Below, in pieces: positions 8,912-17,833 of a stretch of DNA of 64,000 bases. The notes below the pieces were generated by a model that had not been told where the DNA came from, did no database searches, and saw nothing but the letters and a program-made list of their open reading frames with translations. The position numbers and the translations under genes are program-made. The stretch is from the NCBI GenBank assembly GCA_041398745.1, contig JAWKUB010000011.1:1-64000 (forward strand), written 5' to 3'. Source of the stretch: JACKHO01 sp041398745. GTDB taxonomy: Bacteria; Planctomycetota; Planctomycetia; Planctomycetales; Planctomycetaceae. Every line of letters starts with the position of its first letter. Within the stretch, counting starts at the first letter, position 1.

Positions 8912-9359
8912 TTGATTTCCTACGAAGAGGTATGAACGGAATGTTGATGTCGAAACACAATTCGGTGAAGAATCATTATGGCGCAATCACGCAGTTCGCA
9001 CCAAGCCTACAAGATCAATTGGCCAACTTACGTCGTCGGTTACCGTCTCTAAGACGAGCTGAGCGGAATGACGGGCTAATGAGTTAGTTTTGATTGGAAG
9101 AAACCACTGAGGCACGGAGGACACTGAGAAGTAGATGGACTGATTTGTCCGCTTACTCTCTTACACCATGCAAGCGACAACACGAAAACTCAGTGCTCTC
9201 AGTGACTCCGTGGTGAATCACCTGCTGCAATTGAAGAACGAAGTTCGATGTTGTCTCGATTTTGCGATCTCAGGAAGGACCGTCAAATACTCGCGACAAT
9301 TACTCCCGCCATGTAAGCTTCACGCAGGTTAAGCACATTACCTTCAAATTGTCGTACTC
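8912..9359. other. Intergenic region with imperfect long dyad
   Basis: No gene is seen. The notable content is the imperfect inverted repeat at 9103-9214. Promoters for the sulfatase (minus) and the aminotransferase (plus) must lie here but were not identified. Confidence 0.5.
9103..9214. repeat. Imperfect inverted repeat (26-nt arms)
   Basis: The arm at 9103-9128 (ACCACTGAGGCACGGAGG...) and the reverse complement of 9189-9214 (ACCACGGAGTCACTGAG...) agree at about 21 of 26 positions, ending in CACTGAG on both sides. The loop is ~60 nt. It resembles a small dispersed palindromic element; no second copy was seen in this window. Confidence 0.55.
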
Positions 9360-10646
9360 ATGAATCAGCCGCAACCGGAATTCTCCGTCTTCGGACAGAA
9401 ACTGACGGGCGATATTGGCATTTACGGACTCATGGAAGACCTCGGTCGGGCCATGACCACGCATCCCGACATGCTCATGCTCGGCGGTGGAAACCCGGCC
9501 GCTGTGCCCGCGATGCAGCAAATCTTCCGTGAACGGATGGAAGAATTGCTGGCGGACGGAAGCTCATTCGACCGGATGCTCGGCAACTACGATCCCCCTC
9601 AAGGGAATCCCCGTTTTCAACAGTCGATGGCCGACATGCTTTCGCGGACGTATGGCTGGGATGTGGCCGCCGAGAACATTGCGATTATGGCGGGGGGACA
9701 GTCGGCCTTCTTCTTTTTGTTTAATCTGCTGGCCGGACCGCAAAGTGACGGCAGCCATAAGAAAATCCTGCTGCCACTCTGCCCGGAATACATCGGCTAC
9801 TGCGACCAGGGACTCACCGACGACATGTTCGTCGCCTGCCGCCCGCACATCACCTGGCCTCAGGGGGAAGCGTCACGCGAGTTCAAATACACCATTGACT
9901 TTGAGGCGGTGGAGACGGCGCTGCAGCAGCACAATGTCGCGGCCATTGCGGTGTCGCGTCCGACAAATCCTACCGGCAACGTCATTACCGATGACGAAGT
10001 GCGACGACTCGCCGCGCTTGTCGAACAGCATGGGATTTACCTCATTCTCGACAATGCCTATGGCGTGCCTTTCCCCGGCGTCGTCTTCACCGACGCCAGC
10101 CCCTACTACGGTCCAAACACCATCCTCACGCTGAGCCTTTCCAAGCTCGGACTTCCCGGCACGCGTACCGGAATTGTCGTGGGTGATGCCCACATTATGT
10201 ACGCCCTCGGACAAATGAATGGCATTGCGGGACTGGCGAACAACAACATCGGACAGCAAATGTCCCTCCCCTGGATCGAAGACGGACGCATCCTGCAGTT
10301 CGGCGAACAAATCCTGCGGCCGTACTATCAGCAGCGGAGCAATGAAGCCCTCGGCTTCCTGCGCGACGCATTCGACTCACGCAACTTGAACTGGGCCGTC
10401 CACGCCAGCGAAGGCGCCTTCTTCCACTGGCTCTGGCTCCCGGAACTCTCCATCCCAACCCGCCAGTTCTACGAACGCCTGAAACAACGCAACGTTCTGG
10501 TTGTCCCTGGAGAATACTTCTTCTTCGGCATGCAAAGCGCCTGGCCCCACTCCCAACAATGCCTCCGCCTGAGTTTCGCACAGCCGGCGGAGAGGGTGAA
10601 GAAGGCTCTGGACATCATTGCAGATGAAGCGGCGGCGCGCCACTAA
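9360..10646 (+). CDS. avtA: Valine--pyruvate aminotransferase-like PLP enzyme (AvtA family)
   Basis: 428 aa, fold-type I PLP aminotransferase. The N-terminus FSVFGQKLTGDIGIYGLMEDLG, then MLMLGGGNPAAVPAMQ, matches AvtA rather than general class I enzymes. SRPTNPTGNVITDDEV is the conserved NPTGN loop, LILDNAYGVPFPG the cofactor Asp/Tyr strand, and LSLSKLGLPGTRTGIVVG carries the Schiff-base Lys. The E. coli enzyme interconverts valine and pyruvate with 2-ketoisovalerate and alanine, at the end of branched-chain amino acid synthesis. Start ATG 9360. It stands alone, and leuA lies 36 kb away. The substrate assignment rests on family resemblance only. Confidence 0.85.
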   Translation: MNQPQPEFSVFGQKLTGDIGIYGLMEDLGRAMTTHPDMLMLGGGNPAAVPAMQQIFRERMEELLADGSSFDRMLGNYDPPQGNPRFQQSMADMLSRTYGWDVAAENIAIMAGGQSAFFFLFNLLAGPQSDGSHKKILLPLCPEYIGYCDQGLTDDMFVACRPHITWPQGEASREFKYTIDFEAVETALQQHNVAAIAVSRPTNPTGNVITDDEVRRLAALVEQHGIYLILDNAYGVPFPGVVFTDASPYYGPNTILTLSLSKLGLPGTRTGIVVGDAHIMYALGQMNGIAGLANNNIGQQMSLPWIEDGRILQFGEQILRPYYQQRSNEALGFLRDAFDSRNLNWAVHASEGAFFHWLWLPELSIPTRQFYERLKQRNVLVVPGEYFFFGMQSAWPHSQQCLRLSFAQPAERVKKALDIIADEAAARH

Positions 10647-10737
10647 TTCGCCTTCGACAACCATCGCTGGCACATTGAGTGGCGACACCGCGTCCTCGCC
10701 GACGCCTCAGGCAGAAATCACGATCGGCGTTCAATCA

Positions 10738-13071
10738 TTACTCTCGTTCAAGATCGAAACGATCCAGGCTCATCACCTTAGTCCAGGCTGTGACGAAGTC
10801 GTTCACAAACTTCTCCTCAGATCCGTCACTGCCGTAGACCTCAGCAATTGCACGTAGCTGAGAATTGGAGCCAAACACCAAATCAACGGAACTGGCAGTC
10901 CACTTCAGTTCGCCGGACTTGCGGTCGCGTCCTTCGAAGAAGTGGTCGCACACAGGTGACTTCTGCCACATAGTCTGCATGTCCATCAGGTTGACGAAGA
11001 AGTCATTGGTCAGAGTCTCTGGATGATTTGTGAAAACTCCCAGTTCTGCAAGTGGCCCCTCTCCAGAGTTCGCGTTCAGAACGCGCATTCCACCAACCAG
11101 CACGGTCATTTCAGGTGCAGTCAGGCTCAGCAAATTCGCGCGGTCGATGAGCAATTCCTCGGATGGACGATCAATTTCGCGAGCATGAAAGTTGCGGAAT
11201 CCGTCAGACTTTGGTTCCAACACGGCCATGGCCTCGACGTCGGTCATCTCTTGCGTCGCATCGGTGCGTCCTGGGGCGAATGGCACCTCAACTTCGTGGC
11301 CAGCTTTCCGGGCTGCTTCTTCAACAGCAGCACAACCACTCAGCACAATGAGATCTGCCAACGACACTTTCTTGCCATCCGCTTGAGCCGCGTTGAATTC
11401 GGCCTGAATTCCTTCCAGAACCTGCAAGACGTTCGCCAGTTTTGCGGGCTGGTTCACTGCCCAGTCTTTCTGCGGAGCAAGTCGAATTCGCGCTCCGTTT
11501 GCACCGCCTCGCTTATCACTATCGCGGTACGTCGCCGCAGAGGCCCATGCAGTCGAAACCAGTTCGGAAATTGAAAGTCCGGAAGCGAGCACTTGCTTTT
11601 TCAAACTTGCGATGTCCTGTTCATCGATCAATTCATGATCGACAACTGGAACGGGATCTTGCCAGAGTTGTGGCTCAGCAACTTCCGGCCCCAGTAACCT
11701 GGAAACTGGTCCCATGTCGCGATGAGTCAACTTGTACCATGCCTTGGCAAAGGCTACCTGAAACTCTTCGGGGTGTTCGTGGAACCGCTTCGAGATCTTC
11801 CCATAGGCAGGATCCATGCGCAAGGCAAGGTCAGTCGTGAACATCATAGGGGCATGTGATTTGGAATCGTCATGAGCGTCGGGCACCGTTCCTTGAGCGG
11901 CCTCTTCTTTGGGTGACCACTGCCACGCGCCTGCTGGACTCTTCACAAGTTTCCATTCGTAGCCGAAGAGATGTTCGAAGTAGCCGTTTGACCATTGCGT
12001 CGGCGTCGAAGTCCAGGCACCTTCCAGGCCGCTGGTAATCGTGTCGCCAGCATTTCCACGTCCGAGAGAATTCTTCCAGCCAAGTCCCTGTTCCTCCAGG
12101 CTGGCTCCTTCTGGTTCCGGGCCAACATTTCCTTCCGGGCTCGCGGCACCATGAGATTTTCCAAAAGTATGACCACCGGCAATCAAGGCAACGGTCTCTT
12201 CATCGTTCATGGCCATTCGAGCAAACGTTTCCCGAATATCTTTGGCTGCGGCGAGAGGATCGGGTTTCCCATTGGGGCCTTCTGGGTTCACATAGATCAA
12301 ACCCATTTGAACTGCAGCCAGCGGATTGTCGAGGTCTCGATCGCCTGTATATCGCTTGTCACCCAGCCACTCACTTTCCGGTCCCCAGTAGACATCTTCC
12401 TGCGGTTCCCAGACATCTTCGCGGCCACCACCAAACCCGAATGTCTCAAATCCCATTGATTCCAGAGACACGTTCCCGGCCAGGATCATTAGGTCGGCCC
12501 ACGAAATGCGATTGCCGTACTTCTGCTTGATTGGCCAGAGTAACCGCCGCGCCTTGTCCAGGTTGGCATTGTCGGGCCAACTGTTAAGCGGAGCAAAGCG
12601 CTGAGTTCCATCGGACGCACCACCTCTCCCGTCAGCCACACGGTATGTCCCAGCACTATGCCAGGCCATGCGGATGAACAGCGGACCATAGTGTCCGTAG
12701 TCGGCTGGCCACCAATCCTGCGACGTTGTCATGAGTTCGCGTAAATCCTGCTTCACCGCAGCTAAATCAAGCTTCTGGAACTCTTCCGCATAATTGAAGT
12801 CGTCCCCCAGCGGATTACTTTTCTCCGAATTCTGGTGCAGGATTCGTAAGTTCAACTGATTCGGCCACCAGTCACCATTTGTCATCATGCCGGAGGCTGT
12901 ATGCCTCGCAGATGCAGGATGCATGGCACTAAGTACTGGGCACTGATTGTGGGTTTCCATTTTTAGTCCTCCTGATTCGGGGAGTTGAGGTTTCTGAGCG
13001 AAAGCAGAAGCCACGATACAGATTAGGGCAGCGCCTGCTGTAATTGGTCTAAAATGCAATGATTGAGCCAT
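10738..13071 (-). CDS. katG: Catalase-peroxidase KatG with N-terminal signal peptide
   Basis: 777 aa from the chosen start at 13071, which gives MAQSLHFRPITAGAALICIVASAFAQ, a signal-peptide-like leader. A longer in-frame start reaches 13224 but would run into the oxyR start region. The N-terminal heme domain shows FIRMAWHSAGTYR (distal Arg, Trp, His), GLIYVNPEGPNG (adduct Tyr) and GGHTFGKSHGA (proximal His). A degenerate second peroxidase-like half follows, as in all KatGs. It breaks down hydrogen peroxide. The leader suggests export to the periplasm, as known for KatP-type enzymes. It is divergent from oxyR with a shared ~150-bp control region, so peroxide induction is likely. Confidence 0.95.
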   Translation of the reverse strand: MAQSLHFRPITAGAALICIVASAFAQKPQLPESGGLKMETHNQCPVLSAMHPASARHTASGMMTNGDWWPNQLNLRILHQNSEKSNPLGDDFNYAEEFQKLDLAAVKQDLRELMTTSQDWWPADYGHYGPLFIRMAWHSAGTYRVADGRGGASDGTQRFAPLNSWPDNANLDKARRLLWPIKQKYGNRISWADLMILAGNVSLESMGFETFGFGGGREDVWEPQEDVYWGPESEWLGDKRYTGDRDLDNPLAAVQMGLIYVNPEGPNGKPDPLAAAKDIRETFARMAMNDEETVALIAGGHTFGKSHGAASPEGNVGPEPEGASLEEQGLGWKNSLGRGNAGDTITSGLEGAWTSTPTQWSNGYFEHLFGYEWKLVKSPAGAWQWSPKEEAAQGTVPDAHDDSKSHAPMMFTTDLALRMDPAYGKISKRFHEHPEEFQVAFAKAWYKLTHRDMGPVSRLLGPEVAEPQLWQDPVPVVDHELIDEQDIASLKKQVLASGLSISELVSTAWASAATYRDSDKRGGANGARIRLAPQKDWAVNQPAKLANVLQVLEGIQAEFNAAQADGKKVSLADLIVLSGCAAVEEAARKAGHEVEVPFAPGRTDATQEMTDVEAMAVLEPKSDGFRNFHAREIDRPSEELLIDRANLLSLTAPEMTVLVGGMRVLNANSGEGPLAELGVFTNHPETLTNDFFVNLMDMQTMWQKSPVCDHFFEGRDRKSGELKWTASSVDLVFGSNSQLRAIAEVYGSDGSEEKFVNDFVTAWTKVMSLDRFDLERE

Positions 13072-13166
13072 GATTCGTCCTGTTTGAGTGTGAAAGCATT
13101 GCGCCAGGAATGCAGATCTCTGTTTAACTGGTATGATTATGGGAGGCTCTGTAGAATTCATCCAAT

Positions 13167-13201
13167 GCATAGTTTGTATGCTTGCAATGCACAAAACGCA
13201 T
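13167..13201. promoter_or_regulatory. Candidate OxyR operator: two dyads 20 bp apart
   Basis: In the katG-oxyR intergenic region, GCAT-N7-ATGC (13167-13181) is followed by ATGC-N7-GCAT (13187-13201). Centres are 20 bp apart, about two helical turns. Four 4-base elements with 7-base gaps mirror the E. coli OxyR layout (ATAG-N7-CTAT twice), though the base content differs. The site lies 23-57 bp upstream of the oxyR ATG, which fits autorepression plus katG activation. Inference only. Confidence 0.5.
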
Positions 13202-13223
13202 GGGTTTCGCGAGAGCCACTCCA

Positions 13224-14108
13224 ATGGAAATCGATCAACTGCGGTACTTCTTGCGTGTGGCGGAGCGAGGCAACTTCACTCGGGCCGCAGAAGAGTTGAT
13301 GATTTCTCAACCGGCTCTCAGTCGCTCGATTCAGAAGCTCGAAGAGGAACTGGGACAGCCTGTGTTCGAGCGAAAAACTCGTTCCGTGGCGCTGACCGAA
13401 GTGGGCGAACTATTGCAGTCAAGGGCACAACAGGTTTTGTCCATTATTGAAGACACCAAAGCGGAAATCACGGACGACGGCAAGTCAGGACGCATTCGCA
13501 TTGGTGCCATTCCGACCATTGCTCCCTATTTTCTGCCGACGGTACTTCACGATTTTGCCAAATCGTTTCCGAAGGCCACGCTTGTCGTTCAGGAGAGCAC
13601 TACCGAAGTTTTGTTGAAGAGTTGCACTCAAGGTGAAATCGATGTGGCAATTCTGGCCCTGCCAGTCCCCGCGAAATACCTGGAATTTGAAGAGTTGTTC
13701 CAGGAAGAACTCCTGCTTGTGCTGCCGCCCGACCATCCACTCGTCGAGAAGAAACAAATCAGGCTCACCGATGTTGAGCCATTTCCATTCGTGTTGCTCG
13801 ATGAAGCACATTGCCTGTCAGACAACATTGTCTCATTCTGTCGGCAACGTTCGTTCCAACCCGTCGCTGTCGAAAGAACGAGTCAACTCGCCATGGTGCA
13901 GGAGTTGGTTTCACTCTCGCATGGTGTTTCCATGATTCCAGAAATGGCTCGGAATCGGGACGAAAGTGATCGCCGCGTCTATCGCTCGTTCACCGGAAAG
14001 AGGCCGATGCGCACCATCGCAGTCGTCTGGAATCCCTACCGCTTCCAAAGCCGCCTGCAACTAGAGTTCCGCAAGCACCTGAAGGAGTTTGGCCGAGGCA
14101 ATTCGTGA
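13224..14108 (+). CDS. oxyR: LysR-family peroxide sensor OxyR
   Basis: The start at 13224 (MEIDQLRYFLRVAERGNFTRAAEEL) is the standard LysR N-terminus; a 14-residue upstream extension in frame would overlap the operator. 294 aa. The winged helix spans residues 1-60 (MISQPALSRSIQKLEEELGQ). The effector domain has LLDEAHCLSDNIVSFC, giving Cys197 and Cys206. The spacing of nine equals that of the E. coli redox pair Cys199/Cys208, and the flanking His-Cys-Leu-x-Asp is also shared. Peroxide would join the pair in a disulfide and switch on katG next door. Divergent gene order supports the call. Confidence 0.93.
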   Translation: MEIDQLRYFLRVAERGNFTRAAEELMISQPALSRSIQKLEEELGQPVFERKTRSVALTEVGELLQSRAQQVLSIIEDTKAEITDDGKSGRIRIGAIPTIAPYFLPTVLHDFAKSFPKATLVVQESTTEVLLKSCTQGEIDVAILALPVPAKYLEFEELFQEELLLVLPPDHPLVEKKQIRLTDVEPFPFVLLDEAHCLSDNIVSFCRQRSFQPVAVERTSQLAMVQELVSLSHGVSMIPEMARNRDESDRRVYRSFTGKRPMRTIAVVWNPYRFQSRLQLEFRKHLKEFGRGNS

Positions 14109-14222
14109 CTGTCAGTTTTGACTCACTTCTGATTAACGTCCATCACTGGACATCACCAACTCCACCATCGACAATTGCGGCTCCTGATCCTCAGAGACGA
14201 AATAGAAATAGAGAGAGCAATC

Positions 14223-15074
14223 ATGAGTGAGTGGCCTATTGGTGTGTTTACGTCGGTCGATGCCGGACTTGGTGTGCGGTTGGATGTGGTGAAAGAACTT
14301 CAGATTCCGACCGTGCAGATTCATGCGCCGCATCAGGAAACGCGGACACCGGAACAGGCCGAAGAGTTTCTCGGCAAGTGTGCGGACGCCGGGATTACGA
14401 TTACGGCGGTCTTCGGCGGTTTCGAGGGTGAGAGCTACGCCAGCATTGCGGAGACAGCCCGCACTGTGGGACTTGTTCCCGAAGAAACCCGGGCGGCTCG
14501 CACTCAGGAAATGAAAGAGATTTCCGACTTCGCCAAACTGCTGGGCTGCCCCGTCGTTGCTCTGCATATTGGTTTTGTGCCGGAAGACCGTGAGTCAGAG
14601 AGCTACAAGAACCTCATCGCATGCACGCGAGATTTGCTGGACCACATTGCGGCGAACGGTCAGTCATTGAACCTGGAGACTGGACAGGAAACCGCCGATC
14701 ATTTGCTGGAATTCATCAACGACGTCGAGCGAGACAATTTGTTCATCAACTTCGATCCTGCCAATATGATTCTTTACGGCACGGGCGAGCCCATCGAAGC
14801 GCTGAAGAAAGTCGGCAAGTACGTTCGCAGCGTCCACTGCAAGGACGGGACTTGGACTACAGGCCAACGCGGCGTCGACTGGGGTGCCGAAGTGGCCCTC
14901 GGTAAGGGTGATGTCGGTATGGAGAACTATCTGAAGACGCTCCAGGAAATCGGTTATACAGGGCCGCTCACCATTGAACGGGAGATCCCGCACGACCGTG
15001 AACAGCAGAAGGCCGATATCGGTCAGGCGGTGACGCTGTTGACCGACCTGCGCACGAAGTTGCTGGGATCGTGA
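14223..15074 (+). CDS. Sugar phosphate isomerase/epimerase-like TIM barrel protein (AP endonuclease 2 family)
   Basis: The start ATG at 14223 (MSEWPIGVFTSVDAGLGVRL) is chosen over an upstream in-frame start at 14175. 283 aa. The sequence has the xylose-isomerase-like barrel pattern: PVVALHIGF, LNLETGQETADHLLEFI, LFINFDPANMILYG, VRSVHCKDG and GPLTIEREI. The metal-ligand residues expected on the strand ends (Glu in LNLETG, Asp in FDPAN, His in VHCKD, Glu in IEREI) are all present, so it is probably active. The substrate, likely a keto-sugar or inositol derivative, is not determined. A strong terminator follows at 15198-15238. Confidence 0.85.
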   Translation: MSEWPIGVFTSVDAGLGVRLDVVKELQIPTVQIHAPHQETRTPEQAEEFLGKCADAGITITAVFGGFEGESYASIAETARTVGLVPEETRAARTQEMKEISDFAKLLGCPVVALHIGFVPEDRESESYKNLIACTRDLLDHIAANGQSLNLETGQETADHLLEFINDVERDNLFINFDPANMILYGTGEPIEALKKVGKYVRSVHCKDGTWTTGQRGVDWGAEVALGKGDVGMENYLKTLQEIGYTGPLTIEREIPHDREQQKADIGQAVTLLTDLRTKLLGS

Positions 15075-15079
15075 TAAAC

Positions 15080-15125
15080 GGTTGAGATAGTTGAGTGTGG
15101 CTGCGCCACGGTTGAGATGGTTGAA
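15080..15125 (+). repeat. Dispersed repeat family B, copy 1
   Basis: GGTTGAGATAGTTGAGTGTG, then GCTGCGCCAC, then GGTTGAGATGGTTGA. The same order occurs inverted at 48458-48503, and the tail alone at about 20836-20855. A GTGGC...GCCAC mini-hairpin sits in the middle. Confidence 0.7.
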
Positions 15126-15150
15126 AATCTACTCAAGCGTGAGAAGACAC

Positions 15151-15173
15151 CGACAGGAATGTCGTTGCCACCA
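15151..15173 (-). repeat. Hairpin repeat family C, diverged copy
   Basis: On the minus strand: TGGTGGCAACGACATTCCTGTCGG. It has the same layout as the family C consensus (GGTGGCACAGACATTCCTGTCTGTGA), with compensated changes in both arms (CGACA/TGTCG). Confidence 0.6.
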
Positions 15174-15190
15174 GTACACACCAAGAAGGT

Positions 15191-15976
15191 TTATGGAACC
15201 GGCGGCGGAGATGGTTTGATCTCCGCCGCCGGTTTTTCGTTTGTTGAGTCCTGTTCGAGGATTTGATCAATCAAGCCGGCGGCGACGTTGCGGTAGACTT
15301 TTTCCAGCAGCGGGAACTGCTTCATGAGTTGGAAGGTTTTGTAGAGTTGCTCGCCTTCTTCTGCGGTCAGTTCCAGTTCGCTCTGCACGCCGTTGCGATC
15401 AACCAGTATCGCTGTGTAAACGAATTCCCCGGCGTCATTCTCGGCGCGACTGACATCGAAGAGTTGTGCTGAGTCGGGATCAAACTCCGCCGGGTCCGCC
15501 GATTCATCGGGCACAGCGGCGGGCTTCACTCCAAGGGTGGCCTGCAGCACTGACGTCGTCTGGTCGACCGATTCAGGTGAGGCCACTGACTCAAGTTGGC
15601 TGCCGAGTTTCTTGAGGTCGGCCACCATTTCTTCAGGAGTTTGTGATTCGGCTTCCTGCCGCTTGCGTTCGAGTTCCCGCTTGATGAAGGGGCTAACTGA
15701 CGGTGCGTTGCTATCAACATTGGAACTGGCAGCAACGGGCTCTGAGGCAGCCGCCTGTTCCAACTCATTTACCGTCACTTCCCGTCGCAGTTGCCACTGG
15801 CTCTCGACGACGGCGGAACTCAATTGCTCAGATTGCGACCGTCGTGGCGTGAGCAAAGAGGGAGCCGCCACCATGAGGATGACAAGCGTGACCGAGTACA
15901 GCGCAGCATGCAGCCCGAGCGACAGCGCGTAGCTGCTGACCCAGAGCTTCCAGACGACTCGACGCTGACTCACCAT
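15191..15976 (-). CDS. Membrane-anchored protein of unknown function
   Basis: 261 aa, start ATG 15976. There is one N-terminal membrane helix (about residues 14-40, SYALSLGLHAALYSVTLVILMVAAPSLL) with a short positively charged start, so most of the protein is probably outside the cytoplasm. A Ser/Ala/Glu-rich middle contains a charged helix (FIKRELERKRQEAESQTPEEM). A more ordered segment follows (GEFVYTAILVDRNGVQSELELTAEEGEQLYKTFQLMKQF), and the tail is Pro-rich. This overall plan is loosely TonB-like, but no TonB C-terminal domain is present. The stop codon overlaps a terminator belonging to the convergent gene. No function is assigned. Confidence 0.65.
   Translation of the reverse strand: MVSQRRVVWKLWVSSYALSLGLHAALYSVTLVILMVAAPSLLTPRRSQSEQLSSAVVESQWQLRREVTVNELEQAAASEPVAASSNVDSNAPSVSPFIKRELERKRQEAESQTPEEMVADLKKLGSQLESVASPESVDQTTSVLQATLGVKPAAVPDESADPAEFDPDSAQLFDVSRAENDAGEFVYTAILVDRNGVQSELELTAEEGEQLYKTFQLMKQFPLLEKVYRNVAAGLIDQILEQDSTNEKPAAEIKPSPPPVP
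15198..15238 (+). terminator. Intrinsic terminator of the isomerase-like gene
   Basis: A perfect 15-bp stem (ACCGGCGGCGGAGAT / ATCTCCGCCGCCGGT) with a 6-nt loop is followed by a T run on the plus strand. It lies inside the last codons of the convergent gene at 15191-15976, where it encodes part of the Pro-rich tail. Confidence 0.85.
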
Positions 15977-16040
15977 GCCTCACAATCAGGGACCGCGTGA
16001 CGTACGCGCCCACTTCTATCATAATCGACGCAGCGACCCG

Positions 16041-17780
16041 ATGTTCAGCATTGTTACGTCACAATCGCAAAAAGCGTTGGCCGCAAACCTTTGTTCCAGC
16101 TCCGCCTATTCCATGTCCGACGAAATCCTCGCCTCGATTCTTGAATCGCTCATGGAGCAACTGCGGGAGGGGAAAAGCCCCGACCTCGATGCCCACATCC
16201 GCACGTATCCTGCACTCGAAAAAGAACTTCGGGAAATGTGGGCCATGGTCGTCGTGGCCGAAAACTTTGCTCCCACGTCCTCGTTGATGCCCGGCACGCA
16301 GTTCACTCCATCTCCTTCGACCGGCCTGCCGTTCGTATCGAATGTGCTCCCCAGAACGATGGGGGACTACGAGCTGCTGGAGGAAATTGGTCGGGGCGGG
16401 ATGGGAATTGTCTACCGGGCGAAGCAGCAACATCCCCAGCGGATGGTCGCCATCAAAATGCTGCTGCGCGGGGAATTTGAGTCGGAACAAAACTACGCCC
16501 GCTTCCGCAGTGAAGCGAGTTCGGCGGCGAAACTGGACCATCCGAACATCGTCAAAGTGTTCGAAGTGGGGGAGTTTGAATCACAGCCGTTTTTCAGCAT
16601 GCAATGGATTCAGGGCACCACACTTGCCCACCTGATCGCACAAGGTCCTTTGCCCGACCGCAAAGCCGCCGAGTTATTGATTCCCGTCTGCCGAGCGGTG
16701 TCCCATGCCCACCGGGAGGGAGTGCTGCATCGGGATCTGAAGCCATCGAACATACTGCTCGATGAGGACCGGCACCCTTACGTCTCTGACTTTGGACTGG
16801 CGAAGCAGTTTCAGAGCCGAAACGAACCGGCGGTCACAAGTCTGACCGTCAGCGGTGCGATTCTGGGAACTCCAGGTTACATGGCGCCGGAGCAGGCGGC
16901 GGGAGATCGAGGCGGCAAACCAACAACCGCAACCGATGTCTACGGACTCGGCGCGATTCTGTTCGCCGCAGTCACGGGGCGACCACCATTTCAGGCAGCG
17001 AGTCCAGTCGATGCCATGCTCCTGATGCTGGAGCAAGATCCACCGCCTCCAAGATTGCTCAACCCCACGGTGGATCCTGACTTGGAAATGATCATTCTCA
17101 AGGCTTTGCAGAAACCAGCTGATTTGCGTTACGCCAATGCTGATGACCTGGCCGCTGATCTCCAGGCATTTCTCAACGGCGAACCCATTTCGGCACGGTC
17201 GTCTCAATTCACTCAAATCCTGAGCCGGGCCTTTCGTCCGACACATCACATCGGCATTCTGGAGAACTGGGGACTGCTCTGGATGTGGCATGCCGTGGTG
17301 CTGTTCCTGCTGTGCGTGACGACCGACATCATCAGGGCCAGCGGCAACACGGCACGGTGGCCGTATCTCATGCTCTGGATTGTCGGCCTTGGCACGTGGG
17401 GACTCATTTTCTGGACGCTGCGGCATCGTTCGGGGCCGGTGACGTTTGTCGAACGGCAAATCGCACACGTCTGGGCGGGGAGCATGGCCTGTTCGTCATC
17501 ACTTTATGGTGTGGAAGCCCTGTTGGGATTGCCCGCACTCACGCTATCACCCGTGCTGGCACTCATTGCGGGGAGCGTCTTTATTGCGAAAGCAGGCATT
17601 CTGTCGGGCGAATTCTACATCCATGCGGTCGTACTGTTTTTAACGGCTATTCCGATGGCACTGTTTCCGCAATATGCCCTGACCATATTCGGCTTCGTCT
17701 CGGCCCTCACTTTCTTTTTGCCTGGACTGAAGTTCCACAACCTCAAGAGACTGGGACGAGAGCGAGCGGCCCGTTCCTGA
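16041..17780 (+). CDS. Membrane Ser/Thr protein kinase (Hanks type)
   Basis: The start at 16041 is one of three possible (15975, 16041, 16113); 579 aa from here. A helical leader (SDEILASILESLMEQLREGKSPDLDAHI) precedes the kinase domain, as in many planctomycete kinases. Kinase motifs are complete: GRGGMGIVYRA (Gly loop), VAIKML (Lys), HRDLKPSNILL (catalytic loop), DFGLAK (DFG) and GTPGYMAPEQ (activation segment). The C-terminal ~170 residues hold about five hydrophobic helices (GLLWMWHAVVLFLLCVTTDI and later), so the kinase faces the cytoplasm from the membrane. It is followed after 53 bp by a kinase-like protein and then a sigma-like protein, suggesting a joint signalling locus. Confidence 0.9.
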   Translation: MFSIVTSQSQKALAANLCSSSAYSMSDEILASILESLMEQLREGKSPDLDAHIRTYPALEKELREMWAMVVVAENFAPTSSLMPGTQFTPSPSTGLPFVSNVLPRTMGDYELLEEIGRGGMGIVYRAKQQHPQRMVAIKMLLRGEFESEQNYARFRSEASSAAKLDHPNIVKVFEVGEFESQPFFSMQWIQGTTLAHLIAQGPLPDRKAAELLIPVCRAVSHAHREGVLHRDLKPSNILLDEDRHPYVSDFGLAKQFQSRNEPAVTSLTVSGAILGTPGYMAPEQAAGDRGGKPTTATDVYGLGAILFAAVTGRPPFQAASPVDAMLLMLEQDPPPPRLLNPTVDPDLEMIILKALQKPADLRYANADDLAADLQAFLNGEPISARSSQFTQILSRAFRPTHHIGILENWGLLWMWHAVVLFLLCVTTDIIRASGNTARWPYLMLWIVGLGTWGLIFWTLRHRSGPVTFVERQIAHVWAGSMACSSSLYGVEALLGLPALTLSPVLALIAGSVFIAKAGILSGEFYIHAVVLFLTAIPMALFPQYALTIFGFVSALTFFLPGLKFHNLKRLGRERAARS

Positions 17781-17833
17781 CGCCGTGGGAAGTGTTCGTT
17801 CGAACAACTCGACGAATTCTGCAGCCACTTCGC

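Noticed and set aside
13072..13224. Longer KatG start at 13224
   Set aside because: It would cover the divergent control region and lacks a signal; the start at 13071 gives a clean leader.
17285..17833. N-terminal extension of the pseudokinase frame
   Set aside because: It overlaps the kinase gene in another frame and has no protein-like features; the family leader begins only after 17834.
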